Origin: JAEZBP01 sp963832725
Lineage (GTDB): Bacteria; Myxococcota_A; Polyangia; Polyangiales; Sandaracinaceae
Reading direction: 5' to 3'
DNA length: 64,000 bases
Assembly: GCA_963832725.1 (NCBI GenBank)
Contig: CAWHVG010000003.1
Coordinates: forward strand, 682,001-746,000
The notes under the pieces were generated by a model. It was not told the DNA's origin. It saw nothing but the letters and a program-made list of their open reading frames with translations, and made no database searches. The position numbers and the translations under genes were made by a program. Below are positions 1 to 8,384 of this stretch, in pieces. Within the stretch, counting starts at the first letter, position 1. The number at the start of each line of letters is the position of its first letter.

Positions 1-1096
1 CGATCAGGAAGGTCTCCAGGATCAGCGCGAAAGAGTAGATCGACGAGCCGATGGTCATCGCCAGCGCGCGTGACCACACGACCTCGTAGCAGAGCGCCGC
101 CGCGCCCGAGAACGCGAAGCAGAGGAAGCCCATCTTGCGCGCCAGCTCGGGGATGGGCGCCTCGGCCACGATCGGCATCTGCGGCTTCGGGACCTTCTTC
201 TTTTTCTTCTTCTTCGTGCCGCTCTTCTTGGAGGCCTTTGTCGGGCTCGCGTCCTCCGCACGCTCGGGGGCGTCGCGGTAGGCCCCTTCCACGGCGTCGG
301 CGGGCCGCACGTCGTCGAAGGGCTCGCGGGTGGGCACCTCTTCTTCCTTCTCGGCCGTCGCGGTGCTGGGCGCCGGGTCGGGCACGGCGTCCTCCGGCAG
401 GAAGCGGAGCTTCTCGCCGCGCTTCCAGCGCCCCTCGAGGAGCACGCCGCGGAAGAGGAAGATGATGGCCGCCAGGGTGAAGTTCAGCGAGCAGGCCACG
501 ACGTTGGTGTAGGCGAGGCCGATGTTGGGCAGGAGCACGAACGCGCTCAGGAGCGGGCCGGTCGCCGCGCCGAAGGTGTTGATGGCGTAGAGCAGGCCGA
601 CCCGGGCGCCGGCTTGCTGCGCGTCCTGCTGCACGCTCACGAAGTGCCGCGTGAGCAGCGGCAGCGTCGAGCCCATCAGGGTGGTCGGAACGATCAGGAT
701 CGGCGCCACGCAGACGAAGCGCGCGATCATGAAGAGGCCCGAGTCGGCGCCCAGCTCCGCCCGCAGGAACGAGTTCACGGTCGCCAGCCAGCCGTCCGAG
801 CGCACCAGGAGCGGCACCAGGAGACCCCAGACGCCCACGCCGATCTCCGCGATGGCGTAGGTGATGACCGGGTGCGGGATGCGGTTGGCGTACTTGCCGG
901 CCAGCCACGCGCCCAGCCCGAGGCCCGCCATGAACACGGTGAGCACCGTGCTGATGGCGACGCTGGTCGCGCCGAACACGTGGTGCAGCATGCGCGTCCA
1001 GATGGTCTGGAAGATCAGGCTGGACGCGCCCGAGAGGAAGAACGCGACGTAGGCGGCGAGTGTGCGACGGGAGGCCGCGGAGACGAAAGAGCGCAC
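1..1096 (-). CDS. Fused MFS/spermidine synthase-like membrane protein (partial, 3' end off the window)
   Basis: The gene runs off the left edge; about 365 codons are visible. The start is a GTG at 1096, preceded by GAGGAA about 5 bases upstream. Hydrophobic segments fill the first 210 residues (FFLSGASSLIFQTIW, ISTVLTVFMAGLGLGAWLAGK, PTTLMGSTLPLLTRHF, LYAINTFGAATGPLLSAFVLLPNIGL). A cytoplasmic-looking linker rich in acid and then lysine (a KKKKKKK run) follows. A second membrane block opens with SGAAALCYEVVWSRALAMTIGSS. The SGxxALxYEVVWSR signature and this layout are known from the fused MFS/spermidine synthase-like family, whose soluble C-terminal domain would lie beyond the edge. Whether it makes polyamines cannot be told, because the catalytic part is not in the window. 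Confidence 0.75.
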   Translation of the reverse strand, partial: MRSFVSAASRRTLAAYVAFFLSGASSLIFQTIWTRMLHHVFGATSVAISTVLTVFMAGLGLGAWLAGKYANRIPHPVITYAIAEIGVGVWGLLVPLLVRSDGWLATVNSFLRAELGADSGLFMIARFVCVAPILIVPTTLMGSTLPLLTRHFVSVQQDAQQAGARVGLLYAINTFGAATGPLLSAFVLLPNIGLAYTNVVACSLNFTLAAIIFLFRGVLLEGRWKRGEKLRFLPEDAVPDPAPSTATAEKEEEVPTREPFDDVRPADAVEGAYRDAPERAEDASPTKASKKSGTKKKKKKKVPKPQMPIVAEAPIPELARKMGFLCFAFSGAAALCYEVVWSRALAMTIGSSIYSFALILETFLI

Positions 1097-1229
1097 GTAA
1101 TTCCTCGTCGTGAAGGGACGCGCCGGTGCGTGAAACCGGCGGAGTATAGGAGGCGCGCTCGCGCGGGACCACCCAGGGAAAAAGGCGGCTCTCAGCCCCG
1201 ATCGCGAGCGGGCTTGCTACGCTTCGGCG

Positions 1230-1856
1230 ATGGTCCCCCGCCTCGTGGTCGCGCTCGCGCTGGTGGCGCTCGCACCGACTGTGGCCGGCGCACAAAATCG
1301 CTCCGCGTCCCCGCGCGCGGCGCGATCGATCCGGATGGGCGAGCGCTATCTGGCGGCGGGCGATCGCGGGAGCGCCGTGGCGTACTTTCGCGAGGCCATC
1401 GCGGCCGACCCCTACGCGGCCCGAGCCTACGCCGACCTGGCCGCGCTCTATCGGGCCCGGAACGCGTTCTTCGAGGCTCGCCGAGTCTACGAGGCCGGCC
1501 TTTCGCGGGTTCCGGGCGACGCCACCCTCTGGCTCGGGCTGGCGCGGACGCTCGACGCGTTGGGGCAGCTCGGCGATGCGGCGCGCGCCGTCCGCTCGCT
1601 GCTGGCGCGGGATCCCGACAACCTCCAGGGGCTCGGGCTGCAGGCGGAGCTGGCGCGCCGGCGGGGGGCCTGGTCGGAGGCGCTCGCGGCCTACCGGCGG
1701 CTCATCGCGAGCGGCGCGGTGGACGAGAGCTCGGCGGCGGATGCTCGGCGTTACGAAGCCGCCCTGCGCATCTTGGCGCGTCCGCTCGACCCGGTCTCCG
1801 CGCCGCGCGCATGCGTTGGGTCCCCGCTGCGTCGCGCGCTCGCCCATTGCCGCTGA
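1230..1856 (+). CDS. Secreted TPR-repeat protein
   Basis: 208 residues. The N-terminus MVPRLVVALALVALAPTVAGAQ is a clear Sec signal peptide with cleavage expected after AGA. The mature part consists of about four tetratricopeptide-type helical pairs (GERYLAAGDRGSAVAYFREAIAADP; ADLAALYRARNAFFEARRVYEAGL; GLARTLDALGQLGDAARAVRSLL; AELARRRGAWSEALAAYRRLI). A periplasmic scaffold role is likely, but the partner is unknown. It is convergent with the sigma factor gene and about 130 bp from the divergent membrane protein gene. No strong ribosome binding site is visible before the ATG. Confidence 0.65.
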   Translation: MVPRLVVALALVALAPTVAGAQNRSASPRAARSIRMGERYLAAGDRGSAVAYFREAIAADPYAARAYADLAALYRARNAFFEARRVYEAGLSRVPGDATLWLGLARTLDALGQLGDAARAVRSLLARDPDNLQGLGLQAELARRRGAWSEALAAYRRLIASGAVDESSAADARRYEAALRILARPLDPVSAPRACVGSPLRRALAHCR

Positions 1857-1955
1857 GGGAGCTCGCGCCGGCGAGGCAATCAGGACGCTGCGCTGGAAAG
1901 CCGCAACCTGTCGGTCACGCACCGGGCGTGCTTCGCGCGGGGGCGCGACATCGCT

Positions 1956-2618
1956 TCAGGTGGCGAGCGCGTCGCGCAGCATGCCGAGCGCGCGCGTGTG
2001 CAGGCGGCTGGCCCAGCTCTTCGAGATGCCCATCGACTCGCCCAGCTCTTCGAGCGTGCGGTCGTGGAAGTAGTAGCCCTCGATCAGCGCCCGCTCGCGC
2101 TCCGGCAAGACCTCGAGCGCCCTCTGGATGCGCTTGCGATCCTCGCCCTGGATGGCCTCCTCGTCGGGGCCGGGCGGGCCGTCGTCCTCGGACTGACCGA
2201 GCACGGAGATGACGTAGGCCGCGGAGGTGCGCCCGAGGATGTCGTCGATGGCCCCGAGGGTGGCGCCGGTGTCGCCGCGGGCGTTCGGATCGGCGCCGCG
2301 CTGCTCCGCGACGCCCTCGGCCGACCAATCGAGGGCCTCGGCCGCCTTGCGGGCCGCGTGCACTCGGCGCGGGAGGTAGGCCATCTGGCGAACGCCGTCG
2401 AGGATGGCGCCGCGCACGCGGTAGTGAGCGAACGTGGAGAACTGGACGCCGCGGCTCGGGTCGAAGCGGTCGCGGGCCTCAATCAGCCCCCGAAACCCAT
2501 AGGCAATCAGGTCGTCGAGCTCCGTGGTCAGCTCGAGCTGGGCGCGGATGCGCGTGGCGAGCTTGCGAACCAGGGGCTCTTGCTCGCGGATGAAATCTCG
2601 CTCGGTGGCGTCGTCCAT
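1956..2618 (-). CDS. FliA/WhiG-type RNA polymerase sigma factor
   Basis: 220 residues from the ATG at 2618 (MDDATERDFIREQEPLV). The frame is open further upstream, but that part is Gly/Pro-rich and unlike a sigma factor. Region 2 is typical of the sigma-28 family: ELDDLIAYGFRGLIEARDRF, then FSTFAHYRVRGAILDGVRQM. Region 4 has the LPERERALIEGYYF box and a helix-turn-helix LEELGESMGISKSWASRLHT. A linker rich in Asp/Gly separates the domains. No flagellar genes are visible, so a regulon other than motility is likely; in actinobacteria and myxobacteria this family also serves development. It is divergent from the gene at 2710 across a 91-bp gap that must hold promoters for both. Confidence 0.85.
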   Translation of the reverse strand: MDDATERDFIREQEPLVRKLATRIRAQLELTTELDDLIAYGFRGLIEARDRFDPSRGVQFSTFAHYRVRGAILDGVRQMAYLPRRVHAARKAAEALDWSAEGVAEQRGADPNARGDTGATLGAIDDILGRTSAAYVISVLGQSEDDGPPGPDEEAIQGEDRKRIQRALEVLPERERALIEGYYFHDRTLEELGESMGISKSWASRLHTRALGMLRDALAT

Positions 2619-2709
2619 GGGGGGCACGGGGCTCCCCGAGTCCACACCACCACCCCCTTTCCGGTCAAGGGATGCGAAAGTCGTCCGCGGGGATGCTACA
2701 TCTGGTCCC

Positions 2710-3327
2710 GTGGACGCGGGCCCTCCCAAGCTGACGGCGATCCCGGGCGGACGCTCGGTGCGGAGCCCTTTCGAGGCGCTGGTGGTCGCCGCCGAGCACG
2801 ACGCCGAGGCCGCCGCCGGGCTGGCCCAGGCCTACGTGGCCCTGGAGCCGGAAGCGCGACGAGCTCTGGTCGAGAGCATCGTCGAAGACGCCCGTGAGAC
2901 GGGGAGGGCGCCCGCGGCGGCGCTCGCGATCCTGCTGGCCGTCGAGGACAATCGCGATTCGGCTCACTCGATCGCCGTCGCGCTGCTCGAGTCCCACGAC
3001 GCGCCGCGCGCGGACGCCGCGTGGGGCTGGGGCGGTGCCGAAGAGGGCGGGCTGGCGATCCTCTGGCCGGTCTTCCCCGGCTCCGGAGAGCTGGTGGTGC
3101 TCGGTTGGCGAGGCGGCGCGCTCTCGGGCGTCGGGCGCGCGCCGGTCGGCGATCGCGCGGACCTGCCGGCGATGCGCGCCGAGCTCGGCGTTCCGGACGC
3201 GGCGGAAGCGATCGGGGTGGACGAGGCCGTCGACCGGCTCGCCGAGCAGATCTGGCGAGCCCGGCGCGAGCACGGGCCGCTGCCGGACGATCTGCGCGCG
3301 CTGGCGCCGCTCTTCGCGCCCTACTGA
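2710..3327 (+). CDS. Hypothetical protein, alpha-rich N-terminus
   Basis: 205 residues if started at the GTG at 2710, which lies just past the divergent sigma factor promoter region; the frame is open upstream but would overlap the sigma factor gene. The N-terminal half looks like helical HEAT- or TPR-like packing (EALVVAAEHDAEAAAGLAQAYVALEPEARRAL, then SIVEDARETGRAPAAALAILLAVEDNRDS). The C-terminal half contains a beta-type core (GLAILWPVFPGSGELVVLGW). No catalytic motif is recognised. No signal peptide is seen, so it is probably cytoplasmic. Function is unknown. Confidence 0.55.
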   Translation: MDAGPPKLTAIPGGRSVRSPFEALVVAAEHDAEAAAGLAQAYVALEPEARRALVESIVEDARETGRAPAAALAILLAVEDNRDSAHSIAVALLESHDAPRADAAWGWGGAEEGGLAILWPVFPGSGELVVLGWRGGALSGVGRAPVGDRADLPAMRAELGVPDAAEAIGVDEAVDRLAEQIWRARREHGPLPDDLRALAPLFAPY

Positions 3328-3420
3328 GCCTGGGTTTCGAGCCGAATCGCCGGTGCGAGCGGTCCGACCGGCCAGGACGGCTTGCGGCATCGGGGCCGCA
3401 GGTGAACTTCGCTCGAGCGA

Positions 3421-4773
3421 TCAGCGCGCCGGATCGGGGGTCGTGCGGCCGCGATCGTCCTCGACATCCTCTTCGCCGAGGGGCCGGAAGTGCACCCGGT
3501 GCACGCGCCGCTCCCGCACGTCCTCCACCACCGCCTCGTAGCGACCGAAGCGTACGCGGTCGCCCGGATGCGCGAGGCGGCCCAGCGTGGCCAGGATGTA
3601 ACCGCCCACCGTCTCGGCTCCCTCGATCTCCGGTGCCTCGAGCCCGTCGAGCGAGAGCTCGCCCATCGGCAGCAATCCGTCGGCGGTCACCGCGCCGTCC
3701 TCACCCATGTGCAGGCGCGGCTCGGCCAGGTGCAGCTCGTCCTGGATGTCGCCGACGATCTCTTCGAGCACGTCTTCGAACGTGACCATCCCGCTGGTGC
3801 CGCCGTACTCGTCGACCACCAGCGCGATGGGGATCTTGTTCGCCTGGAACTCGCTGAGGAGCTGCCCGACCGTGCGCGACTCGGGCACGTAGAGGATGTC
3901 CCGCTTGAGCTCGCCGATCCGGCCGCGCGGCCGCCGCGAGGCCATCAGGAGATCCTTCACGTAGACGTAGCCGACGATATTGTCCGGATCGCCTTCTTCG
4001 GCGACCGGGTAGCGCGAGAACCCGGTGCGTCGCACCTGCTGCATGCAGGTGTCGAAGTCGTCCTCGAGCGAGAGGATCTCCATGTCCACGCGCGGGATCA
4101 TCACGGCCCGGATGGGACGATCGGTCGCCCGCAGCACACGCTCGAGGAGGTCACGTTTGGTGCCCTCCAGCCCGCGCTCCGAGAAGGATGCCTGAATCAT
4201 CAGGCGCAGCTCCTCGTGCGAGAGCTTGCCCTCGGCGTGCGGCGGCGCGGGAAGCCGCAAGAGCCCCAGCACGAGCTGCGAGGCGCCGTTGAGCAGCCAG
4301 AGCGCCGGGTAGGAGATGTAGAAGAAGGCCTTCAGCCAGCGCGAGGAGAGGCGGCTGATCTGCTCGGGGCGCTGCAGGGCGAGCGACTTCGGGACCAGCT
4401 CGCCGATCACGATGTGCGCGCCGCTGATGATGAGAAAACCGACGCTCGCCGCGATCCCGTGCACCCACGGCGGCGGGTGTGCGCTCGCGTGCTCTGCGAC
4501 GCCGAACCACACCAGCCCGCGCTCGACCATCGCCGCCAGCGCCGGCTCGCCGAGCCATCCGAGGCCCAGGGAGGCGAGCGTGATCCCCAGCTGGGTCGCC
4601 GACAGGTAGGCGTCCATTCGCTGGGTGATCTCGAACGCCCGCGCGGCGCTGGCGTCTCCGGACTTCGCCAGCGCCTCCAGCGCCGTGGGGCGCACCTTGG
4701 CCAGCGCGAACTCGGCCGCCACGAAGAACGCGTTCGCGGCCACGCAGAACACCGACAGCAAGAGCGCGATCAC
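3421..4773 (-). CDS. CNNM-transmembrane/CBS-domain protein (CorC/HlyC 'hemolysin' family)
   Basis: 450 residues from a GTG start at 4773. Residues 1-190 form a CNNM (DUF21) membrane domain: MIALLLSVFCVAANAFFVAAEFALAKVR, TQLGITLASLGLGWLGEPAL and VPKSLALQRPEQISRLSS. A pair of CBS domains follows (VMIPRVDMEILSLEDDFD; RTVGQLLSEFQANKIPIALVVDEYGG; GMVTFEDVLEEIVGDIQDE). The C-terminus is a CorC_HlyC transporter-associated domain (ADGLLPMGELSLDGL to RVHRVHFRPLGEED). The family is linked to Mg2+/Co2+ efflux; the 'hemolysin' name is historical. Length and domain order are normal. It is preceded by 372 bp of non-coding DNA that includes the terminator of the upstream protease gene. Confidence 0.92.
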   Translation of the reverse strand: MIALLLSVFCVAANAFFVAAEFALAKVRPTALEALAKSGDASAARAFEITQRMDAYLSATQLGITLASLGLGWLGEPALAAMVERGLVWFGVAEHASAHPPPWVHGIAASVGFLIISGAHIVIGELVPKSLALQRPEQISRLSSRWLKAFFYISYPALWLLNGASQLVLGLLRLPAPPHAEGKLSHEELRLMIQASFSERGLEGTKRDLLERVLRATDRPIRAVMIPRVDMEILSLEDDFDTCMQQVRRTGFSRYPVAEEGDPDNIVGYVYVKDLLMASRRPRGRIGELKRDILYVPESRTVGQLLSEFQANKIPIALVVDEYGGTSGMVTFEDVLEEIVGDIQDELHLAEPRLHMGEDGAVTADGLLPMGELSLDGLEAPEIEGAETVGGYILATLGRLAHPGDRVRFGRYEAVVEDVRERRVHRVHFRPLGEEDVEDDRGRTTPDPAR

Positions 4774-5070
4774 GCGGGGGCGCTCCCATGCGTGATGCGG
4801 CAGCGGTCTGGCGGGGGTTGGTCGACCTCCATGAGAGGAATCCTAGCAGTCCGTGGAAGCGCCGAGCCCGAAGGAAGTCGGCATTTGAGGGTCCGGCCGT
4901 GTGCTCGGACCGACGAGCGGATGCGCCGGCATGGGCGAGGAGGGATGGGATACCGAGGGCCGAGGAGCGAGGGTCGTCAACGGACTGTCTGCAGCGTGCG
5001 AGCGCCAGCGGAGGCCGCCCGGGATGGCGGGCGCATAGCACCGGAGGGTCGGGTGTGCCCGCGGACGGAC

Positions 5071-5108
5071 GAGAAACGGCGGAGAGGATCGACCTCTCCG
5101 CCGTTCTC
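5071..5108 (-). terminator. Putative intrinsic terminator of the S41 protease gene
   Basis: A 12-bp perfect stem (5076-5087 with 5093-5104, loop ATCGA) extends by four more pairs with one bulged A. On the minus strand the 3' arm is followed by TTTCTC, a short T tract. It lies about 40 bases past the stop of the protease gene. The rest of the 4774-5145 gap shows no gene. Confidence 0.5.
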
Positions 5109-5145
5109 GGCTCAGCGATATCCGCGCGAGCTCAGTGCGAGGGGC

Positions 5146-8100
5146 TCACTCCTGGTCGTCGACGCCGAAGTGGAACCACTCGTCGCTCTGCTCGGGGGTC
5201 TCGAGCAGCGCGCCGTCCGGCCCGTCGCGCCGGACCACGAACGAGTGCCGGGAGAGCGAGTGATCGTTCTCGCGCGCCACGATGGTGACGTAGTTGATCC
5301 CCGGTCGGAGCGGCACATTGGTGTCGAACGTGAGCTCGCGCGGCGTCTGCCCGTCCCGGTTGGACTGGAAGAACACCTTGCGGGCGCCCACGTAGATGTA
5401 GACGTCGCGCACCCGCGAGTCGTCGTGGGCCTGCCCCTGGATCTGCAGGTGGTCCTGGCGGGTGACCAGGTTGGGCGTCTCCACGTTCAGCTCGGGCGGC
5501 ATGTGGGTGAGCTGGTCGACCACGTGCGCCCCGCGCGCCGCCCGTCCTTCGGTGACGTCCGACGCCGCCACCCAGCCCGGGTGCCCGTCGGCGGTCGTCA
5601 CGCGGAGGAACCCGTCGAGCTCGGCCTCGACCGGCAGCGAGAGCGCGCCGCCTTCGACGTTCGCCACCACCGCCGCGTTGGCCCGGGGCTGCTCGCGGAT
5701 GGACGCGTCGTTCGAGAGGGTGACCCGGCCGTGACGCGGGGTGGGGTTGGTCCCCGGCTGGGCGATCGGGATCTCCAGCCGCTCGGTCATCGCCTCGCGC
5801 AGCTCGGTGTCGACCACCGAGACCTCCAGCTTGGCCGTCTCGCGATCGAAGTCCGGGAGGACCTCGAACGTGAACGCGACCTGGCGCTCCTCGCCCGGCT
5901 GGATGTCGTCGATGCTGAACCGGCCCGCGCGGAGCAGGACGCCCGCGCCGCTGAGGTTGCGCAGGTTGGCCTGCGTCTCGTAGGTGCGGCCGGCGCCAGT
6001 GTTGCGCAGGTGCATGAAGATGGTGGCCTGCTCGCCGGGCTGCAGGCGCCCGTCGCCGTTGCCCTGGATGTTGTCCGCCACCTGCAGCTGGTAGCTGAAG
6101 CGCGGGCGGGGCAGGGCGTGGACCAGCGTGCGGAGCTCCGCCTGCGGCGGGGCGTGCCCGTGCGCCTCGGAGAACTCGATGCGGATGCCGTCCGCTCGAT
6201 CCGAGAGCATGCGCGGGAGCTTGCACACGCGGTGCTCGTTCTCGGTCTCGCAGAGGCCGAGGGTGGTCGACCACTCGCGGGTCTGGCCGGGATCGAGCTT
6301 GCCGAAGACCAGCTCGCGACCCTCGAAGAGGTTGTAGTCGCTCCGGGTGACGGCGCGGAGCTGGTAGAGCGGCGCGCTGCCGGTGTTGGTGACGCGGACG
6401 CGCACCTCGAAGGGCTCACCCGCCGTGCCGGCGTTGTCGGCCTCGTTGGTCGAGACCTCCACCTGCACGTCGCTCGGACCCTGGTCGGGGCCCTCGCTCC
6501 AGTCGACGCCGACGCGATGCAGCTCCTGGACGGCGCGCGCCATCTCCTCGCTGCGGACCCGCGTGAACACGGGCTGCGCCTCTTGGAGCATCTGGCGGCG
6601 CCCCGCATCGTGGGCATGCGAGAGCAAGAGGCGCGAGAAGCGGAGGAGGAACTCCTGCTCCTGCTCGTTCTCCTCGCGGTCCTCCGGCGCCGCCTCGCGC
6701 AGGCGCTCGCGCACCTCGCGGGGCAGGTAGTAGCGCAGGACCGCCTCGGGGTGCTCGGCCTGATGGGCGTTCGAGTTGGTCAGGTGCGACGCCAGGTCGG
6801 CCTCGCGGATGTACTGCTGGTCGACCGCCAGATCCATGTCCTCCGGATCGACCGTCATGGGGTCGATGCCGACGTCCGGCGTGATGCCCACGCCCTGGAT
6901 CGAGACGTCGCCCGGCGTGAGGTACTGCGCGACCGTCAGCTTGAGCGCCGAGCCGTCCTCGTAGTCGTAGAGGACCTGCACGGAGCCCTTGCCGAAGGTG
7001 CGCTGGCCCACGATGAGCGCGCGGTCGTGGTTCTTGAGCGCGCCGGCGACGATCTCGGAGGCCGAGGCGCTGCCGCCGTTGACCAGCACGACCATCGGGT
7101 AGTCCGGCTCGGTGCCGTCGGCGTGCGCGAACTTCTCGTCGCGCTGCGCCGGGTCGTTGCTCGAGGTGGTGACGACGGTGCCGCTCGAGAGGAAGGTGTC
7201 GGCCACGCGGACGGCCTGCTCGAGCAGCCCGCCCGGGTCGTCGCGCAGGTCGAGCACCAGGCCGCGCAGGCCCTCGCGGTGCAGCTGCGCCAGCGCCCGC
7301 CGCATGTCCTCGTGGGTGTTGCCCTGGAAGCTCTTGATGCGGATGTAGCCGACGCCGTCGCCGAGCATGCGGTGCTCGACCGACTCGATGTGGATGACGG
7401 CGCGCGTCAGGTCGAAGCGCCGCGGGCGCGACCAGCCGCCGTTGCCCTCGCGGGTCACCCAGATGCTGACCTGCGAGCCGGGCGGACCGCGGAGGCGGTT
7501 GACGGCCTCGCTCAGCGGCATGTTGAGCGTGGACTCCTCGTTGATCTTGACGATCCGGTCGATCCGGTGGAGCCCGGCGCGGCCGGCCGGCGTCTCGGGC
7601 ATGGGCCGGATGACGGTGAGCTGGCCGTCGCGCACCGAGATGACGATGCCGAGCCCGCCGAACTCGCCGCGCGTGCTCATGCGCATCTCCTCGTACACGT
7701 CCGGCGTGAGCAGGATCGTGTGCGGGTCGAGGGTGCGCAGCATGCCGTTGACGGCGGAGTACTCGATGTCGCGGAGATCGACGTCCTCGCCGCGCAGGTT
7801 CTGCTGCAGGAAGCCGAAGATCTCGCGGAAGCGGAAGGACAGCGCCCAGGGGCTGTCCACGTCGTCGACCCGGAAGCGCCGCTCGCGCTCGTTCACGTGC
7901 AGCGTGAGCTCGGGCTGGCCGTCCTCGTAGTCGACCAGGACGGGCGCCACCTCGCGCTGGACCGCGTTCAGGCCCGCCAGGAGCATGCGGCGGGGCTGGA
8001 TGCGTTCCGGCTCCACGTAGTGGTTCTTCACGTGGAGGATCACGCGGTTCATCACCCGGAGCTCGGTGAGGTCGTAGGCCTCTTCCTCGCGAACCTCCTG

Positions 8101-8223
8101 CGCGCGGGCGGATGCGTCGATGTTGAAGTCGAGTGCGTTCTCCCAGAACTGCGTCAGTCCGAAGGCGGTGAGGACGGCGCCGAGGGCCAGGAGCGGCTTC
8201 CAATAGGGTCGTATCTTGTGCAT
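5146..8223 (-). CDS. S41-family C-terminal processing peptidase with PDZ and C-terminal CARDB/SH3-like extension
   Basis: 1025 residues, more than twice the usual CtpA length. A membrane anchor or signal segment spans residues 9-28 (KPLLALGAVLTAFGLTQFW). A PDZ domain lies near 185-265 (GEFGGLGIVISVRDGQL, ETPAGRAGLHRIDRIVKINEE). The S41 protease core covers about 285-450: LVLDLRDDPGGLL, the nucleophile box GSASASEIVAGAL around 384-396, and the catalytic Lys in GKGSVQ near 412. The final 500 residues carry CARDB-like beta domains (VRVTNTGSAPLYQLRAV; FMHLRNTGAGRTYETQANL), a bacterial SH3-like region (SIREQPRANAAVVANVEGG) and an Ig-like end. It probably trims periplasmic or outer-membrane proteins; the C-terminal domains may dock substrates. 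No frameshift is seen despite its length. Confidence 0.93.
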   Translation of the reverse strand: MHKIRPYWKPLLALGAVLTAFGLTQFWENALDFNIDASARAQEVREEEAYDLTELRVMNRVILHVKNHYVEPERIQPRRMLLAGLNAVQREVAPVLVDYEDGQPELTLHVNERERRFRVDDVDSPWALSFRFREIFGFLQQNLRGEDVDLRDIEYSAVNGMLRTLDPHTILLTPDVYEEMRMSTRGEFGGLGIVISVRDGQLTVIRPMPETPAGRAGLHRIDRIVKINEESTLNMPLSEAVNRLRGPPGSQVSIWVTREGNGGWSRPRRFDLTRAVIHIESVEHRMLGDGVGYIRIKSFQGNTHEDMRRALAQLHREGLRGLVLDLRDDPGGLLEQAVRVADTFLSSGTVVTTSSNDPAQRDEKFAHADGTEPDYPMVVLVNGGSASASEIVAGALKNHDRALIVGQRTFGKGSVQVLYDYEDGSALKLTVAQYLTPGDVSIQGVGITPDVGIDPMTVDPEDMDLAVDQQYIREADLASHLTNSNAHQAEHPEAVLRYYLPREVRERLREAAPEDREENEQEQEFLLRFSRLLLSHAHDAGRRQMLQEAQPVFTRVRSEEMARAVQELHRVGVDWSEGPDQGPSDVQVEVSTNEADNAGTAGEPFEVRVRVTNTGSAPLYQLRAVTRSDYNLFEGRELVFGKLDPGQTREWSTTLGLCETENEHRVCKLPRMLSDRADGIRIEFSEAHGHAPPQAELRTLVHALPRPRFSYQLQVADNIQGNGDGRLQPGEQATIFMHLRNTGAGRTYETQANLRNLSGAGVLLRAGRFSIDDIQPGEERQVAFTFEVLPDFDRETAKLEVSVVDTELREAMTERLEIPIAQPGTNPTPRHGRVTLSNDASIREQPRANAAVVANVEGGALSLPVEAELDGFLRVTTADGHPGWVAASDVTEGRAARGAHVVDQLTHMPPELNVETPNLVTRQDHLQIQGQAHDDSRVRDVYIYVGARKVFFQSNRDGQTPRELTFDTNVPLRPGINYVTIVARENDHSLSRHSFVVRRDGPDGALLETPEQSDEWFHFGVDDQE

Positions 8224-8384
8224 TGAACCGTGTCGTTCGGGACAGCGGGGGAGTATAGGGGGGCGTCACACCCTCCGCTACAGGGGTGCCCGCCGCGAGG
8301 GCGACGAGCGGGAGAGCCGGCGGACCGACTCCCAGCGGCTTTCGATACACTCGGACGCGCGAGAGGGCGGGTCCGTTCCAGCTC

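Noticed and set aside
3490..8226. A 1578-codon plus-strand open frame
   Set aside because: It is the mirror frame of the CNNM and S41 genes on the minus strand; composition is His/Val/Arg-rich and no motif fits. Long mirror frames are common at this GC content.
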